DNA from: Blastocatellia bacterium
GTDB lineage: Bacteria; Acidobacteriota; Blastocatellia; Pyrinomonadales; Pyrinomonadaceae
Direction of reading: 5' to 3'
Assembly: GCA_016789265.1 (NCBI GenBank)
Contig: JAEUQK010000029.1
Coordinates: forward strand, 248,001-312,000
Length of the DNA: 64,000 nt
Shown here one piece after another: positions 27,463 through 38,442 of the stretch (position 1 is the first letter of the stretch; each line of letters opens with the position of its first letter). The notes under the pieces are model-generated. The model was given only the letters and a program-made list of their open reading frames with translations. It searched no databases and was not told the origin of the DNA. Made by a program: the position numbers and the translations under genes.

Positions 27463-28146
27463 ATGACAAAAAACAGATACAGCGACCTTACCAGAGAGCA
27501 GCTCTTAGAGAAGATTAGGCAGCTTGAGAAAAAGCGATACGGCTTGGTGTGGGAAGACAAGCAGGAAGAAGTTGCTGAACGATGTGAGCGGGAATTGCCG
27601 GTTCTGGTGCATCAGCCGGATAAGGAAATTGCCGAGGACCCAGACGGCCCGACCAACCTTTTGATCGAGGGCGATAACTATCACGCCCTGTTTGCTCTAA
27701 ACTTTACGCACCGCCGAAAGATAGACGTTATCTACATCGACCCGCCGTACAACACGGGTGCGAAAAACTGGACTTATAACAATGCGTTTGTTGATGCGAA
27801 TGACCGCTATCGACATAGCAAGTGGTTATCGATGATGAATAAACGGTTGCGCTTAGCGAAGCCGTTATTGTCAGAAAATGGAATCATCTGTGTTGCAATT
27901 GACGATTATGAAGTGCCAAGGCTTACAATTTTACTTGAAGAGATTTTCGGCGAAATAAATTATTTAGGAACAGTTCCCATTCGCAATAATCCGTCAGGAC
28001 GTTCAACAGTGCGAGGGTTTTCGGTTGCGCACGAGTATGCTCTTTTCTTTGCCAAATCTGAGAGGGCAAGAATAAGCCGGCTTGAGAGAACTGAGCAACA
28101 GATTGCTCGTTACGACCTCGAAGATTCTGTTAGTAAGTACGAATAG
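27463..28146 (+). pseudogene. mod: Type III R-M methyltransferase Mod, N-terminal part ended by an in-frame amber codon
   Basis: From ATG 27463 (MTKNRYSDLTREQLLEKIRQ) the frame encodes 227 residues, with the catalytic motif DPPYNTG near residue 92. It is ended by TAG at 28144-28146. The same frame continues for more than 1.2 kb with clear Mod sequence, and family members have Trp at this position (YEW-x-NFR), so TGG to TAG is the simplest explanation. Mod transfers methyl groups from SAM to adenine and gives sequence specificity to the Res partner. A TTG at 27394 is an unlikely earlier start. The codon falls near the start of the target-recognition region. DNA here is AT-richer than the surroundings. 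Confidence 0.85.
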
Positions 28147-29391
28147 GTAAATTTCCGCAAGCATGGCGGAGCCAATGCGATGCGAACAGCGAGGAGGCGC
28201 TTATACTATCCGATTTTTGCAAAGGCTAATGGGACGTTACGTATTCCGGAAATGAATTGGATTGATTCTGCTTCAGAATGGGAATTGAGCGAGCAGCCAA
28301 AATCGGACGAGGAAATTGTCTACCCGGTCAATGGAGCTGGTGAAGAAAAAACCTGGAAACGAAGTCATTTACGGGTGATCAAAGAACCCGATGAGTTCAC
28401 CGTTCGCAAGGATCAAAAGGGAAGACTAGGAATTTACGTCAAATCCCGAGTCGATTCTTCGGGAATGCTTCCGCTTACCTGGTTTGATAAAGCTGAGTAT
28501 TCCTCAACAGATTATGGGACAAATCTATTAGCAAAAATTTTCGGAGCAACACAGGTCTTTTCGTATCCCAAATCATTGTTTGCCGTGATTGATTGTCTTA
28601 AGGTGGCAACATCGAAAAAAGACGCATTGATTTTAGATTTCTTCGCGGGTTCGGCGACCACCGGACAGGCCGTTTTGGAAATGAATAAAGCCGATGGAGG
28701 CAAACGTCGGTTTATCCTCTGTACAAACAATGAAAATAGGATCGCAGAGGAAGTTTCCTATCAGCGAATCAAGCACGTCATAAACGGTAAGGCAGGATTC
28801 GATACTTCAAAGCAGGTGCTGTTTGAAACAAAACTCAATCTTAAAGCCTTAAAAAACATCGAAAACACTTTCGATGAAATAGAAGAGCTTATGGAAGAAC
28901 AAAGAGAAAAGTTCAAGAAGATCGACGTAAAAGTTGAGGATGAGTTTCTTCGCGTATTCGGAGTCAATGAGAATCCTGACTCAAAACGGCCGGCGAATCT
29001 GAAATACTTTACTACTGATTTTGTTCCGAATGTTCTGACCGATAACGACAAGCGTGTTTTGGTTGCGCGGAGCACCGAACTGCTATGTATTGCTGAAGAT
29101 ACATTCGAGAGAGTTGCCGATTCGAATCGGAAAAACGAATACGCGATATTCAAAAATTCTAAGCACTCAACGGCGATTATCTATGACGAAGACGCTATCG
29201 CCGACTGCGTTACAAAACTTAACGAACTAAAACCTAAGGGCACAACAGCGATCTATGTATTCAGCTACGATCAGGACTACGACGAAGCAGATTTCGAAGA
29301 CCTCGACAAAAGCATCAAGGTAAAAGTAAAACCGATCCCCGGAGCGATCATGAACGTTTATCGCCGAAATGCAAAATTGCTCAAGAAATGA
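28147..29391 (+). pseudogene. mod: Type III R-M methyltransferase Mod, C-terminal part
   Basis: In the same frame as the N-terminal part. It holds the target-recognition region and the SAM-binding motif DFFAGSATTGQAV, followed by a long C-terminal section. In beta-class enzymes DPPY precedes the SAM motif, as here. A possible restart is ATG 28180 (MRTARRRLYYPIF), with GGCGGAG upstream, giving 403 residues. Restart, readthrough or loss of function are all possible. The last codons overlap res by four nt (ATGA). Confidence 0.8.
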
Positions 29392-32186
29392 AGGAAGTTC
29401 CGTTTCAACAAAAGTATATTGCCAAGATCGTCGATGCCGCTGTTGAATTGCTTAATGACAGGTATCAGGACGCGAGTACCATCGTGTTTCAGGCTCCTAC
29501 CGGTTCCGGAAAGACCTACATGATCTCGCAAGCATTGACCGAGATCGTCAAGCAGCTTAACGAACCGCTGGCGTTCATCTGGATATCTGTAAACTCGCTG
29601 CACGAACAAAGCCTCGCCAACCTCTCGCGTTACTTGGAAGATGAGCGGCTTCTTGAATGCATTACTTTCGAAGAAATCCTCGACAACGAGATAGAGCAGA
29701 ACCAGATCGTTTTCTTCAATTGGGAAAGTCTCATTAAGAAAAACAACGTGTTCCGGCTAGATAATGAGCATGATTGGAATCTAAAAACGGTCGCGGAGAA
29801 TACGCGAGAAGAGAACCGCCGGATTGTCTTGATCATTGATGAAAGCCATCGAACGGCAAAAGCAGACAAAGCAAGGGAGGTCATTGAGGAAATAGGTCCG
29901 GCCCTAACGATCGAAATGACGGCGACCCCTCTGCAAATTGCGGGCACCCTGATTAAAGTCCCTCTACACGAGGTTATCGATGCGGGAATGATAAAACGCG
30001 AGGTTATTATCAATCCTTTCACGCGCGGTTCTGCAATGGGAACCGACGCCGAAATTCTCGATGCGGCCTTGAAACGGCGCAAACAGCTGAAGGCTGGGTA
30101 TGAAAGACTGGCTGTTAATATAAATCCCCTCCTTTTGGTACAGGTGGCTAATGCGAAGCCTGGCCGAGCGTCAAACCCGGAAGATTACGTCCTCGGACTT
30201 TTAGCGGATCGAGGATATTCCGTTAAGAATGGCAACCTCGCGGTCTGGCTTTCGGAAAAGAAAGAGAATAAGGAACACCTCGAGCTTGCCGACAGTCCTG
30301 TGGATGTTTTGATTTTCAAAGAGGCCATTGCGGTCGGATGGGACTGTCCGCGAGCTGCGATCCTTTATCTTGATCGCGAATGGAGCCACGAACGCTTTTC
30401 GTTTAATATTCAAACGCTTGGACGAATAATGCGAATGCCCGAGCAGAAGCACTACGACGAGTCTCCTGATCTGAATGTCGGTTATGTATATTCCGCATCA
30501 AACAACTTCGAGATCGTACAAGAACTTGCAGGCGATTATGTAAGTAGTCTTCAGTTGCTGCGTGACGAAGACCTTTACGAGAAACCGCTTAAGCTACGGT
30601 CGGAATTTATCCGCAGAAGAGTCGAACGTAGTAGCCTTTCCGGAGACTTCAAGCAAGTGCTTCTTGAGGCGGCTGAAGAGCTTAAGCTGAAAGGAAATAT
30701 CAACGAGAACGTCAAGGAGATCCAGCGACGAATCCACACGGATGGTCGGGTGGAGAATATTGACGTTGAACAATCAGTGGTGTTTGAAGGTGAGTATGCA
30801 TTTCGGTTGAGTGCAAAGCAGATAAATGACGAGTATTCGGATTTTATTGCCATGCAAACTCGGCCGTACATGCCCAAACGATCTGCCAAATTTATTAAGT
30901 CTTCGATCAGGTCATGGTTCAAGGAAGCTTATGAGGACGGTGACGAGGACAGAGTGGCGAGGGTGGTAATTCAAGGAAACAATCGCCCGAAATTCTTAAA
31001 GTTGATCGAACTCGCAAAAGAAAAATACGGGGAGCTACCCACTCGTGATGATGAGATCGTCGCGAATGACGAATGGGCGATACCCGATGCGACGACAATA
31101 TATAGAAGTAATTACGTCGAACTTATTCCTTCGGAAAAATCAATCTTGAAGGAAAGCGTGTCGGGAAGGTTTTTTGCACAGCGAAATGCCGCAGGCAGAC
31201 CCGATCTTTCCGGCCCTGAATCGACCTTCATTGAGCTACTTGAAAAGACCGATGACGAGACTCAGTGGTGGTTCAGGAACGGAACACGAGACAGTAAATA
31301 CTTCAGCATCGCGTATAAAAAGCCAAACGGGCATTTGTATGGTTTCTACCCGGATTTTATTCTCAAGACCAAAAAGGAAGTACTGATCGTTGAAATAAAG
31401 GATAACACCGGCTTTACTACAGATAATTTTCTAAAACTTCGCGCGGGGAAAGACTACCTAAGGAGAGATACCCACACCGAGAAAATACGCTTCCATTTTT
31501 TGTCACCGGATGATTTCGATAATTTCTTTAGGCACGTTAAGGATCAAGAACTCGAGAACTTCTCTTCTCTTTATGAGGAGCGGCTAATTCGCTGGGCGAA
31601 GAGTAGCCAGGTTGTCCTTGAACACAAAGCCGAAAGGACCGATGAGGACGTTGAACTCCTAAAATACTATGAGGAAGAATTCGCGAAAGTCGCGGCTGAC
31701 CTCGAAGACACCAAAACGAAAAAAGAACTGCTTGAAATTGATCTCCAGCAGGCGCTTGAAAATCTAGAGGCTTTGGGAACCGTTTTGACGCAAGACGAGG
31801 CTCCTCAGACGGCGATAGTCGTTCCGAAACCTTTTAATATTTGTGTCCTCGGGGACGTTTCTAATTCCGATGCCATTATGCGAGAGTTGCAGGCTTATTT
31901 TGCAAAGCGTTCGGTGAAAACAAATGATTGGAGTATCGATTTTTTTAATAACACAAAACTCAAGAGCTCAAATGTTCTCAAATCGTTGGTAAAAGGGCAA
32001 AGCAAATACAGTTTGATAGTTACGGGACAAATTCATCATCACGCAGGCAAAGGAAACACGAAATCGAACCTTATCTCAGAACTCGCGAAAGAAAAATACA
32101 TTCCGCATATTGTCGGAGTCGATCCGAAATCTCTGCTAACACCTACCCACGTTCTAGGGGCCCTTGAGTTGTTCTTTCAACAGTAA
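29388..32186 (+). CDS. res: Type III restriction enzyme Res subunit with an extra C-terminal domain
   Basis: 932 residues. An SF2 helicase with Walker A APTGSGKT (residues 36-43), a DESH box (LIIDESHRTAK), the TATPL motif and a QTLGRIMRMPEQ motif VI-like segment. A PD-(D/E)xK nuclease core (YPDFIL...LIVEIKDN) lies near residues 650-672. Res cleaves DNA after ATP-driven communication between two inversely oriented sites and needs Mod. After a coiled-coil stretch, the final roughly 115 residues (from FNICVLGDVSNSD) form an additional domain not usual for Res. With mod interrupted, Res alone should not act. Confidence 0.9.
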   Translation: MKEVPFQQKYIAKIVDAAVELLNDRYQDASTIVFQAPTGSGKTYMISQALTEIVKQLNEPLAFIWISVNSLHEQSLANLSRYLEDERLLECITFEEILDNEIEQNQIVFFNWESLIKKNNVFRLDNEHDWNLKTVAENTREENRRIVLIIDESHRTAKADKAREVIEEIGPALTIEMTATPLQIAGTLIKVPLHEVIDAGMIKREVIINPFTRGSAMGTDAEILDAALKRRKQLKAGYERLAVNINPLLLVQVANAKPGRASNPEDYVLGLLADRGYSVKNGNLAVWLSEKKENKEHLELADSPVDVLIFKEAIAVGWDCPRAAILYLDREWSHERFSFNIQTLGRIMRMPEQKHYDESPDLNVGYVYSASNNFEIVQELAGDYVSSLQLLRDEDLYEKPLKLRSEFIRRRVERSSLSGDFKQVLLEAAEELKLKGNINENVKEIQRRIHTDGRVENIDVEQSVVFEGEYAFRLSAKQINDEYSDFIAMQTRPYMPKRSAKFIKSSIRSWFKEAYEDGDEDRVARVVIQGNNRPKFLKLIELAKEKYGELPTRDDEIVANDEWAIPDATTIYRSNYVELIPSEKSILKESVSGRFFAQRNAAGRPDLSGPESTFIELLEKTDDETQWWFRNGTRDSKYFSIAYKKPNGHLYGFYPDFILKTKKEVLIVEIKDNTGFTTDNFLKLRAGKDYLRRDTHTEKIRFHFLSPDDFDNFFRHVKDQELENFSSLYEERLIRWAKSSQVVLEHKAERTDEDVELLKYYEEEFAKVAADLEDTKTKKELLEIDLQQALENLEALGTVLTQDEAPQTAIVVPKPFNICVLGDVSNSDAIMRELQAYFAKRSVKTNDWSIDFFNNTKLKSSNVLKSLVKGQSKYSLIVTGQIHHHAGKGNTKSNLISELAKEKYIPHIVGVDPKSLLTPTHVLGALELFFQQ

Positions 32187-32216
32187 AGGGGAACGACTTC
32201 GTTGGCAGGTATCGCA

Positions 32217-32921
32217 TCATGGTGCCTTTGATTTCTTGAACTCAGTAACAATTGCGTCGGTGTTGTGGCCGAAGCGGAGGCCGTAGTGGCCGTCGGTTGA
32301 TTTGAGTTTGCCGGGTGCGACGAGCTCTGAGCGGGGGTGCGTGGCGACGACCGTGTTGTTGATGGAGCAGGAGATCGAGTCGCCTTTTACGGTGACGGCG
32401 ATGATCTGCGTGACGGGTTGGCCTACGCCGGCAGCTTTATTGATCGCGTCGTTTTTGATCGGAGCACGCCCGCCGAGTTGGAACGGTGCGGGACCGAATC
32501 CGCGAAAGATGAACGTGCCGTTTCCGTAAGCGGCACAGTAAAGGTAGCTCGCGTTTGCGGTGCCGAGATCGTTGCCGCCGACCATGATGCCGTATGGATG
32601 CGGATGGTCGTTGATGCTCATATATTTTGATTCGGTAAAGGTCGCGCTGACGGTGTAATCGCCCTTGGCCGTGTTCGACGGGTTCCAATAGGTGACCGCC
32701 GGGCCGGTCGTGACCCGCATCCCTTTGCCCTCTGTGGCGAGTTTTGCGCTGTTGAGCGTCATGCCCGCGGCCTTCTCTTTCGCGTCGATCTCGCCCGTCC
32801 AACCTTTGATCAGCACGCCGCCGTCCTTTACGCCGACCGACTCACCCTCCTGAGCCGCAGCGTTCGCAGCGAAAACAACCGACAACAAAAACAGTACGGA
32901 TAGCAGGATGTGGTTTTTCAT
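32217..32921 (-). CDS. Secreted jellyroll-like (DUF1080-related) protein
   Basis: 234 residues from ATG 32921 (MKNHILLSVLFLLSVVFAANAAAQ, a clean signal peptide). The mature part is beta-rich and resembles LamG/3-keto-disaccharide-hydrolase-like jellyrolls (YTVSATFTESKYMSINDHPHPYGIMVGG, YGLRFGHNTDAIVTEF). No catalytic assignment can be made. It converges on res with a 30-nt gap. A decayed paralog lies at 22187-22490, at the other side of the accessory region. Confidence 0.7.
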   Translation of the reverse strand: MKNHILLSVLFLLSVVFAANAAAQEGESVGVKDGGVLIKGWTGEIDAKEKAAGMTLNSAKLATEGKGMRVTTGPAVTYWNPSNTAKGDYTVSATFTESKYMSINDHPHPYGIMVGGNDLGTANASYLYCAAYGNGTFIFRGFGPAPFQLGGRAPIKNDAINKAAGVGQPVTQIIAVTVKGDSISCSINNTVVATHPRSELVAPGKLKSTDGHYGLRFGHNTDAIVTEFKKSKAP

Positions 32922-33012
32922 AATTCCGCCACAATAACAGCAAACCGCCGTCAATTCAATCACCGCTGCCCTCACCGCGAGACGACGCGAAATAACACAA
33001 ACAAACTTGAAA

Positions 33013-33043
33013 CAAAAAAAGCCCGCGATCTCTCGCGGGCCTT
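33013..33043 (-). terminator. Rho-independent terminator of the radical SAM gene
   Basis: GCCCGCGA pairs with TCGCGGGC around a four-base loop; seven T follow on the minus strand, about 45 nt past the stop codon. Confidence 0.85.
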
Positions 33044-33085
33044 TTGGTTTACAAACTGGCCGCCCGCTAACGCAGGCGGTTCTGA

Positions 33086-35128
<2,043 letters not shown>

Positions 35129-35146
35129 AAAATAATATCTCCACAG

Positions 35147-35160
35147 GCTGGATCCAGCCG
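35147..35160. promoter_or_regulatory. Perfect palindrome in the radical SAM 5'UTR
   Basis: GGCTGGATCCAGCC is a perfect 14-nt palindrome whose proximal edge lies a few nt upstream of the SD (GTGGAG) of the radical SAM gene. It could fold into a hairpin or bind a protein near the ribosome site. Confidence 0.35.
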
Positions 35161-35229
35161 TTTGCGTCTTAAAAAGCTTAAATTGAATGAATGCTCAAAG
35201 ATAGACGCGGTTTTACCCTTTATCGTTAA

Positions 35230-35245
35230 AGCAAGGTGCGTGCCA
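35230..35245 (-). promoter_or_regulatory. Sigma-54 (RpoN) promoter of the radical SAM gene
   Basis: On the minus strand TGGCACGCACCTTGCT matches the -24/-12 consensus TGGCACG-N4-TTGCW, with the required GG and GC separated by ten nt. Transcription would begin near 35219, giving a leader of about 90 nt before the ATG at 35128. Confidence 0.75.
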
Positions 35246-35329
35246 TAGGGGATGTCATTTGACGGTCAGTTAACTACTGTGATTTCAGCAGTTTAAGGTG
35301 TGCTCGGAATGGGCTCTTTGTTTTGGGAG

Positions 35330-35385
35330 TGTGCCATAATGGCACATTCGAGCCACGGTATTAAGGTGTGAGACAATTTGGCACA
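35330..35385. promoter_or_regulatory. Candidate enhancer sites upstream of the sigma-54 promoter
   Basis: TGTGCCATAATGGCACA (35330-35346) is a perfect 7-3-7 dyad centred about 105 bp upstream of the -12 element. A second weaker dyad, TGTG-N11-CACA (35367-35385), lies 38 bp further. The spacing fits binding of an NtrC-type enhancer-binding protein; the protein is not in this window. The rest of the 677-bp spacer (35129-35805) shows no gene. Confidence 0.5.
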
Positions 35386-35805
35386 CACAGATTCAAGAAT
35401 GGATCGGTAGAATCGGTCAGAATGACCGTGTCAAAAATTGATATCAGGTCTTCTTAAAGAACCGCTTAAGTAATCCAATTCAGTTGAAAGTCGACTATGA
35501 AGGACTAATTGATTCCAATACAGTAAATATATGCCCATTAGATCATCGAATCGATTTGTTCAATCTTGTAACAGATTAAGCGCTATAGTCAGGTTGAACA
35601 TTAGCGACATTCGTCTAAATGTGGAAATAATGGATGTTAGTACATGCTCATTTTGTGCTTTACAATCATAAGCACTTGTGTTATCGTTTTCCAACCTCAA
35701 GGGTAATTGGGTAAGCAGTTCCAAAGTTCACAGAAAAGCAGTCGGTTTTGAAAGGCAATTTAGGCTTGGCGATGTTTCTTTGACGAGCTAAGTTCGATTT
35801 CTGAA

Positions 35806-37194
35806 ATGAAGATCAAATTTGGCACGTCCGGCTGGCGAGCGATCATTGCCGAAGATTTTACGTTCGCAAACGTCGAACGGGTCGCGAAAGCGGTTTGCGG
35901 ATATTTGAAAGATCATCCTGAACATGGGAAAACGCTGATCGTCGGAAACGACACTCGTTTCATGGGCGAAAAATTCGGCAGTGTTGCGGCCGAGATCGCG
36001 CGAGCAAAAGGTTTTCGCGTCCTGCACTGCGATCATCCGGTGCCGACGCCGACTATCTCGCATGCGATACGCAATGTGAAAGCCGCGGGAGCGTTGAATT
36101 TCACAGCGTCGCACAATCCGCCGGAGTATCAGGGTATTAAATTCTCGACGCACGACGGAGCACCGGCTCTACCCGACGTTACACGGCTGATCGAGGCGGC
36201 TATTGAAAATAACGAAGAGCCCGCGGACACCGAAGGCGGTTCGATCGAAGCATTCGACCCGAGGGAAGCCTACCTCGACGACCTCAAGTCGAAGGTAAAT
36301 TTCGAAGCGATCGCTGCGAGCAAAGGCAAATTTGCTTACGACTGCCTGTACGGAACGGGCCGCGGCTATCTTGACAAGATATTGCGTGATCACGGACTCG
36401 AGGTCGAGACGATCCATGATTGGCGGGACGTTACGTTTGGCGGGCGTTCGCCGGAACCGGGCGAAGATCACCTCGACGAATTGCGAAACGCGGTCACGAC
36501 AAAAGGCCTGATGCTTGGCCTTGCGACCGATGGAGACGGCGACAGGTTTGGGATCATTGACAGCGACGGAATATTCATCGAACCGAACAAGCTCGTCGCA
36601 TTGCTAGCCGATTATCTGGCGGAAAGCCGCGGATGGACACTCGGGCTTGCTCGTTCGGTAGCGACGTCAAACCTGATCGATCGCGTCGCGAGAGACCGCG
36701 GACTGCAGCTTTTTGAAACGCCGGTCGGTTTCAAGTTCATCGGCGAATTGATAAATAGAGACGAGATCATCCTGGGCGGCGAAGAATCCGCGGGCCTTTC
36801 GATTCGCGGGCATTACCCAGAGAAAGACGGTTTGATAGCGTGCCTTCTTGCTGTCGAATCGGTGGCCGTAAGAGGAAAGAGCATCGGCGAACAGCTCGAA
36901 GATCTTTACAAACGGGTCGGCAAGCTCGAATCGAAACGCATCGGCGTGAAGCTGACCGACGACGTCGCGGCAAGATTGAAAGAAAAGCTCGCGCAAGAGC
37001 CGGCTGAGATCGGCGGGCGACAGATTGAAAACATTAACAGGCTAGACGGCGTGAAATTCGTTTTCGCCGACGGCAGCTGGATGCTGATGCGGCCCTCGGG
37101 TACCGAGCCGATGGTGCGAATCTATGCCGAGAGCGAAAGTGTTGCTGACGTGGACGTTTTGCTCGAAGCCGGAAGAAATTATTTGCTGGGTTAG
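35806..37194 (+). CDS. Phosphoglucomutase/phosphomannomutase family protein
   Basis: 462 residues. The catalytic serine is Ser102 in TASHNPP, the magnesium loop is DGDGDR (D242, D244, D246), the sugar-binding loop is GGEESAGLS and the phosphate-binding loop RPSGTEP. All four active-site elements of alpha-D-phosphohexomutases are intact. Family members interconvert hexose 1- and 6-phosphates; the hexose used here cannot be told. It is transcribed away from the radical SAM gene. Confidence 0.93.
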   Translation: MKIKFGTSGWRAIIAEDFTFANVERVAKAVCGYLKDHPEHGKTLIVGNDTRFMGEKFGSVAAEIARAKGFRVLHCDHPVPTPTISHAIRNVKAAGALNFTASHNPPEYQGIKFSTHDGAPALPDVTRLIEAAIENNEEPADTEGGSIEAFDPREAYLDDLKSKVNFEAIAASKGKFAYDCLYGTGRGYLDKILRDHGLEVETIHDWRDVTFGGRSPEPGEDHLDELRNAVTTKGLMLGLATDGDGDRFGIIDSDGIFIEPNKLVALLADYLAESRGWTLGLARSVATSNLIDRVARDRGLQLFETPVGFKFIGELINRDEIILGGEESAGLSIRGHYPEKDGLIACLLAVESVAVRGKSIGEQLEDLYKRVGKLESKRIGVKLTDDVAARLKEKLAQEPAEIGGRQIENINRLDGVKFVFADGSWMLMRPSGTEPMVRIYAESESVADVDVLLEAGRNYLLG

Positions 37195-37199
37195 ACTGG

Positions 37200-37234
37200 C
37201 AAGTCGAGGAAGTCTAGGAAGTCAGGGAAGTAGA
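37200..37234. repeat. Short tandem word array (gaagtc-like)
   Basis: The spacer between the mutase and the FtsB-like gene contains near-tandem copies of a nine-base word (gtcgaggaa, gtctaggaa, gtcagggaa). It is one of several such patches in this window. Confidence 0.45.
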
Positions 37235-37249
37235 TAAGTGAGAAACGAA

Positions 37250-37651
37250 ATGACACGAAGAAATATGCGGGGCCGCCGGATACGGCGAAATGACCTCGCT
37301 CGCGTGTCAAGGCCGAAGCGGCGGTTGATGCCGCGGTGGGTCCCGGTAGCGGCGTCATTGACGCTGGTCCTGACGATAACGGCAACGATAAACCTGCGTG
37401 CGTTCAGGGAATTGCAGACCGAACAGCAGCAGCACGAGGAACTGAACCAGCGAGTTCAGCAAATGACGGATGAGAATCTAGGGCTTCAGGAAGAGATCTA
37501 TTACCTGAAGAACGATCCCGATACGATCGAGCGAGAGGCGAAACGCTACGGCCTGGTTCGCCCCCAGAAAAAGTTGCAGCGAGTTTCCCGAGCCGGGGAA
37601 TTGGATAAAGCGGAGGAGTCCACCAGCCGGCAAACACCAACCAATAAATAA
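37250..37651 (+). CDS. Septum formation initiator (FtsB/DivIC-like) protein
   Basis: 133 residues from ATG 37250 (GTG 37238 is also in frame). A basic cytoplasmic N-terminus rich in arginine is followed by one membrane helix (VPVAASLTLVLTITATINL) and a leucine-zipper-like coiled coil (LQTEQQQHEELNQRVQQM). The YLKNDPDTIEREAKRYGLVR box is the DivIC/FtsB signature. Such proteins act in the FtsQ-FtsB-FtsL divisome complex. Confidence 0.85.
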   Translation: MTRRNMRGRRIRRNDLARVSRPKRRLMPRWVPVAASLTLVLTITATINLRAFRELQTEQQQHEELNQRVQQMTDENLGLQEEIYYLKNDPDTIEREAKRYGLVRPQKKLQRVSRAGELDKAEESTSRQTPTNK

Positions 37652-38442
37652 ACCGCCTTTTGCCTACAACTCCGCGTTGCCTACAGCAAAACCTTCCGAA
37701 TTTATAAGCGGCCCTGGTTTCCCGAACCAGGGCCGCAACTCCGTTTGGGGTCGTGCGCCACCCTTTGCGCCGGCGCAGGTGGCGCAGGTGGCGCAAGAAA
37801 ACAGTGGTCAGTGATGGGAAATGAGAGAATGGAATTGATCTTTGGCTTTTGGCTACTTGATTTTAACTTCGTGCGATTTCGTAGTTCCGGATCTCTTTAG
37901 CCACGAAACAGCACGAAAGGAAACGAAAACGCCGCACCGCGAATTCACTCGCCTATTCGCTCTTTCCCATTCATTGGTCCTTATTCTTCTTTCCTTTTCC
38001 CTTTTCCTGTTTCGTGGTCGAAAAGAAAGAAGATCGAACCACGAAGTAAGAAAACAAGAAAAAGGAAAGTAAGAAATTCTCAATTCTCAATTTGTGTCTG
38101 GTCGCAGTACGCCCTCGCCCTCAACCGCATGGTCATACGCATCCTCGACCGACTCACCATTACGAGGTTTCACCAAATAAATGTCGTAGCTCATATTCTG
38201 TTCCGCTGTTAACCAATGTCTGTTAGCCGCCGTCCGCCGGTTACTATCCATTTTCTAATGTCAATTAACCATTGCCGACGCTATTCCCTGTTCGCTGTTC
38301 ACCTTTGTTTCATCATCGTCCAATTCGACTGTCCATTATTCGGTCGAATTATTGCAATTTAGCAGACATGACACCGGTTTACTGTGTGACATTGCTTTAC
38401 TCATTTTGCCGCGGCCGCCATTCATCATCTACCACCAACAGT
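37652..38442. other. Gene-free spacer with hairpin and low-complexity repeats
   Basis: No convincing gene. A strong hairpin (GCGGCCCTGGTT with AACCAGGGCCGC, 37708-37736) follows the FtsB-like gene but lacks a T-run. Degenerate word repeats follow: gcgcaggtg units near 37774-37800, ccacgaa/cacgaaagg words near 37900-38045, ttctcaa near 38072-38090 and tgttcgctgttc near 38286. The right part (38200-38440) is T-rich pyrimidine sequence with no ORF that looks coding. Confidence 0.6.

Noticed and set aside
28144-28146. Recoded amber (pyrrolysine-type) in mod
   Set aside because: No sign of such recoding in the window; other genes use TAG as a plain stop (for example the MCP neighbours and btuF region end normally), and Trp-to-stop mutation is simpler.
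35330-35346. The TGGCAC in the enhancer dyad as a second sigma-54 promoter
   Set aside because: No GC lies ten nt after the GG on either strand.
37752-37800. CRISPR-like repeat array
   Set aside because: The repeat units are short, degenerate and contiguous with no unique spacers, and no cas gene is nearby.
37842-38072. Possible 76-aa membrane peptide in the spacer
   Set aside because: It is made of low-complexity word repeats, has no SD and is open on both strands.
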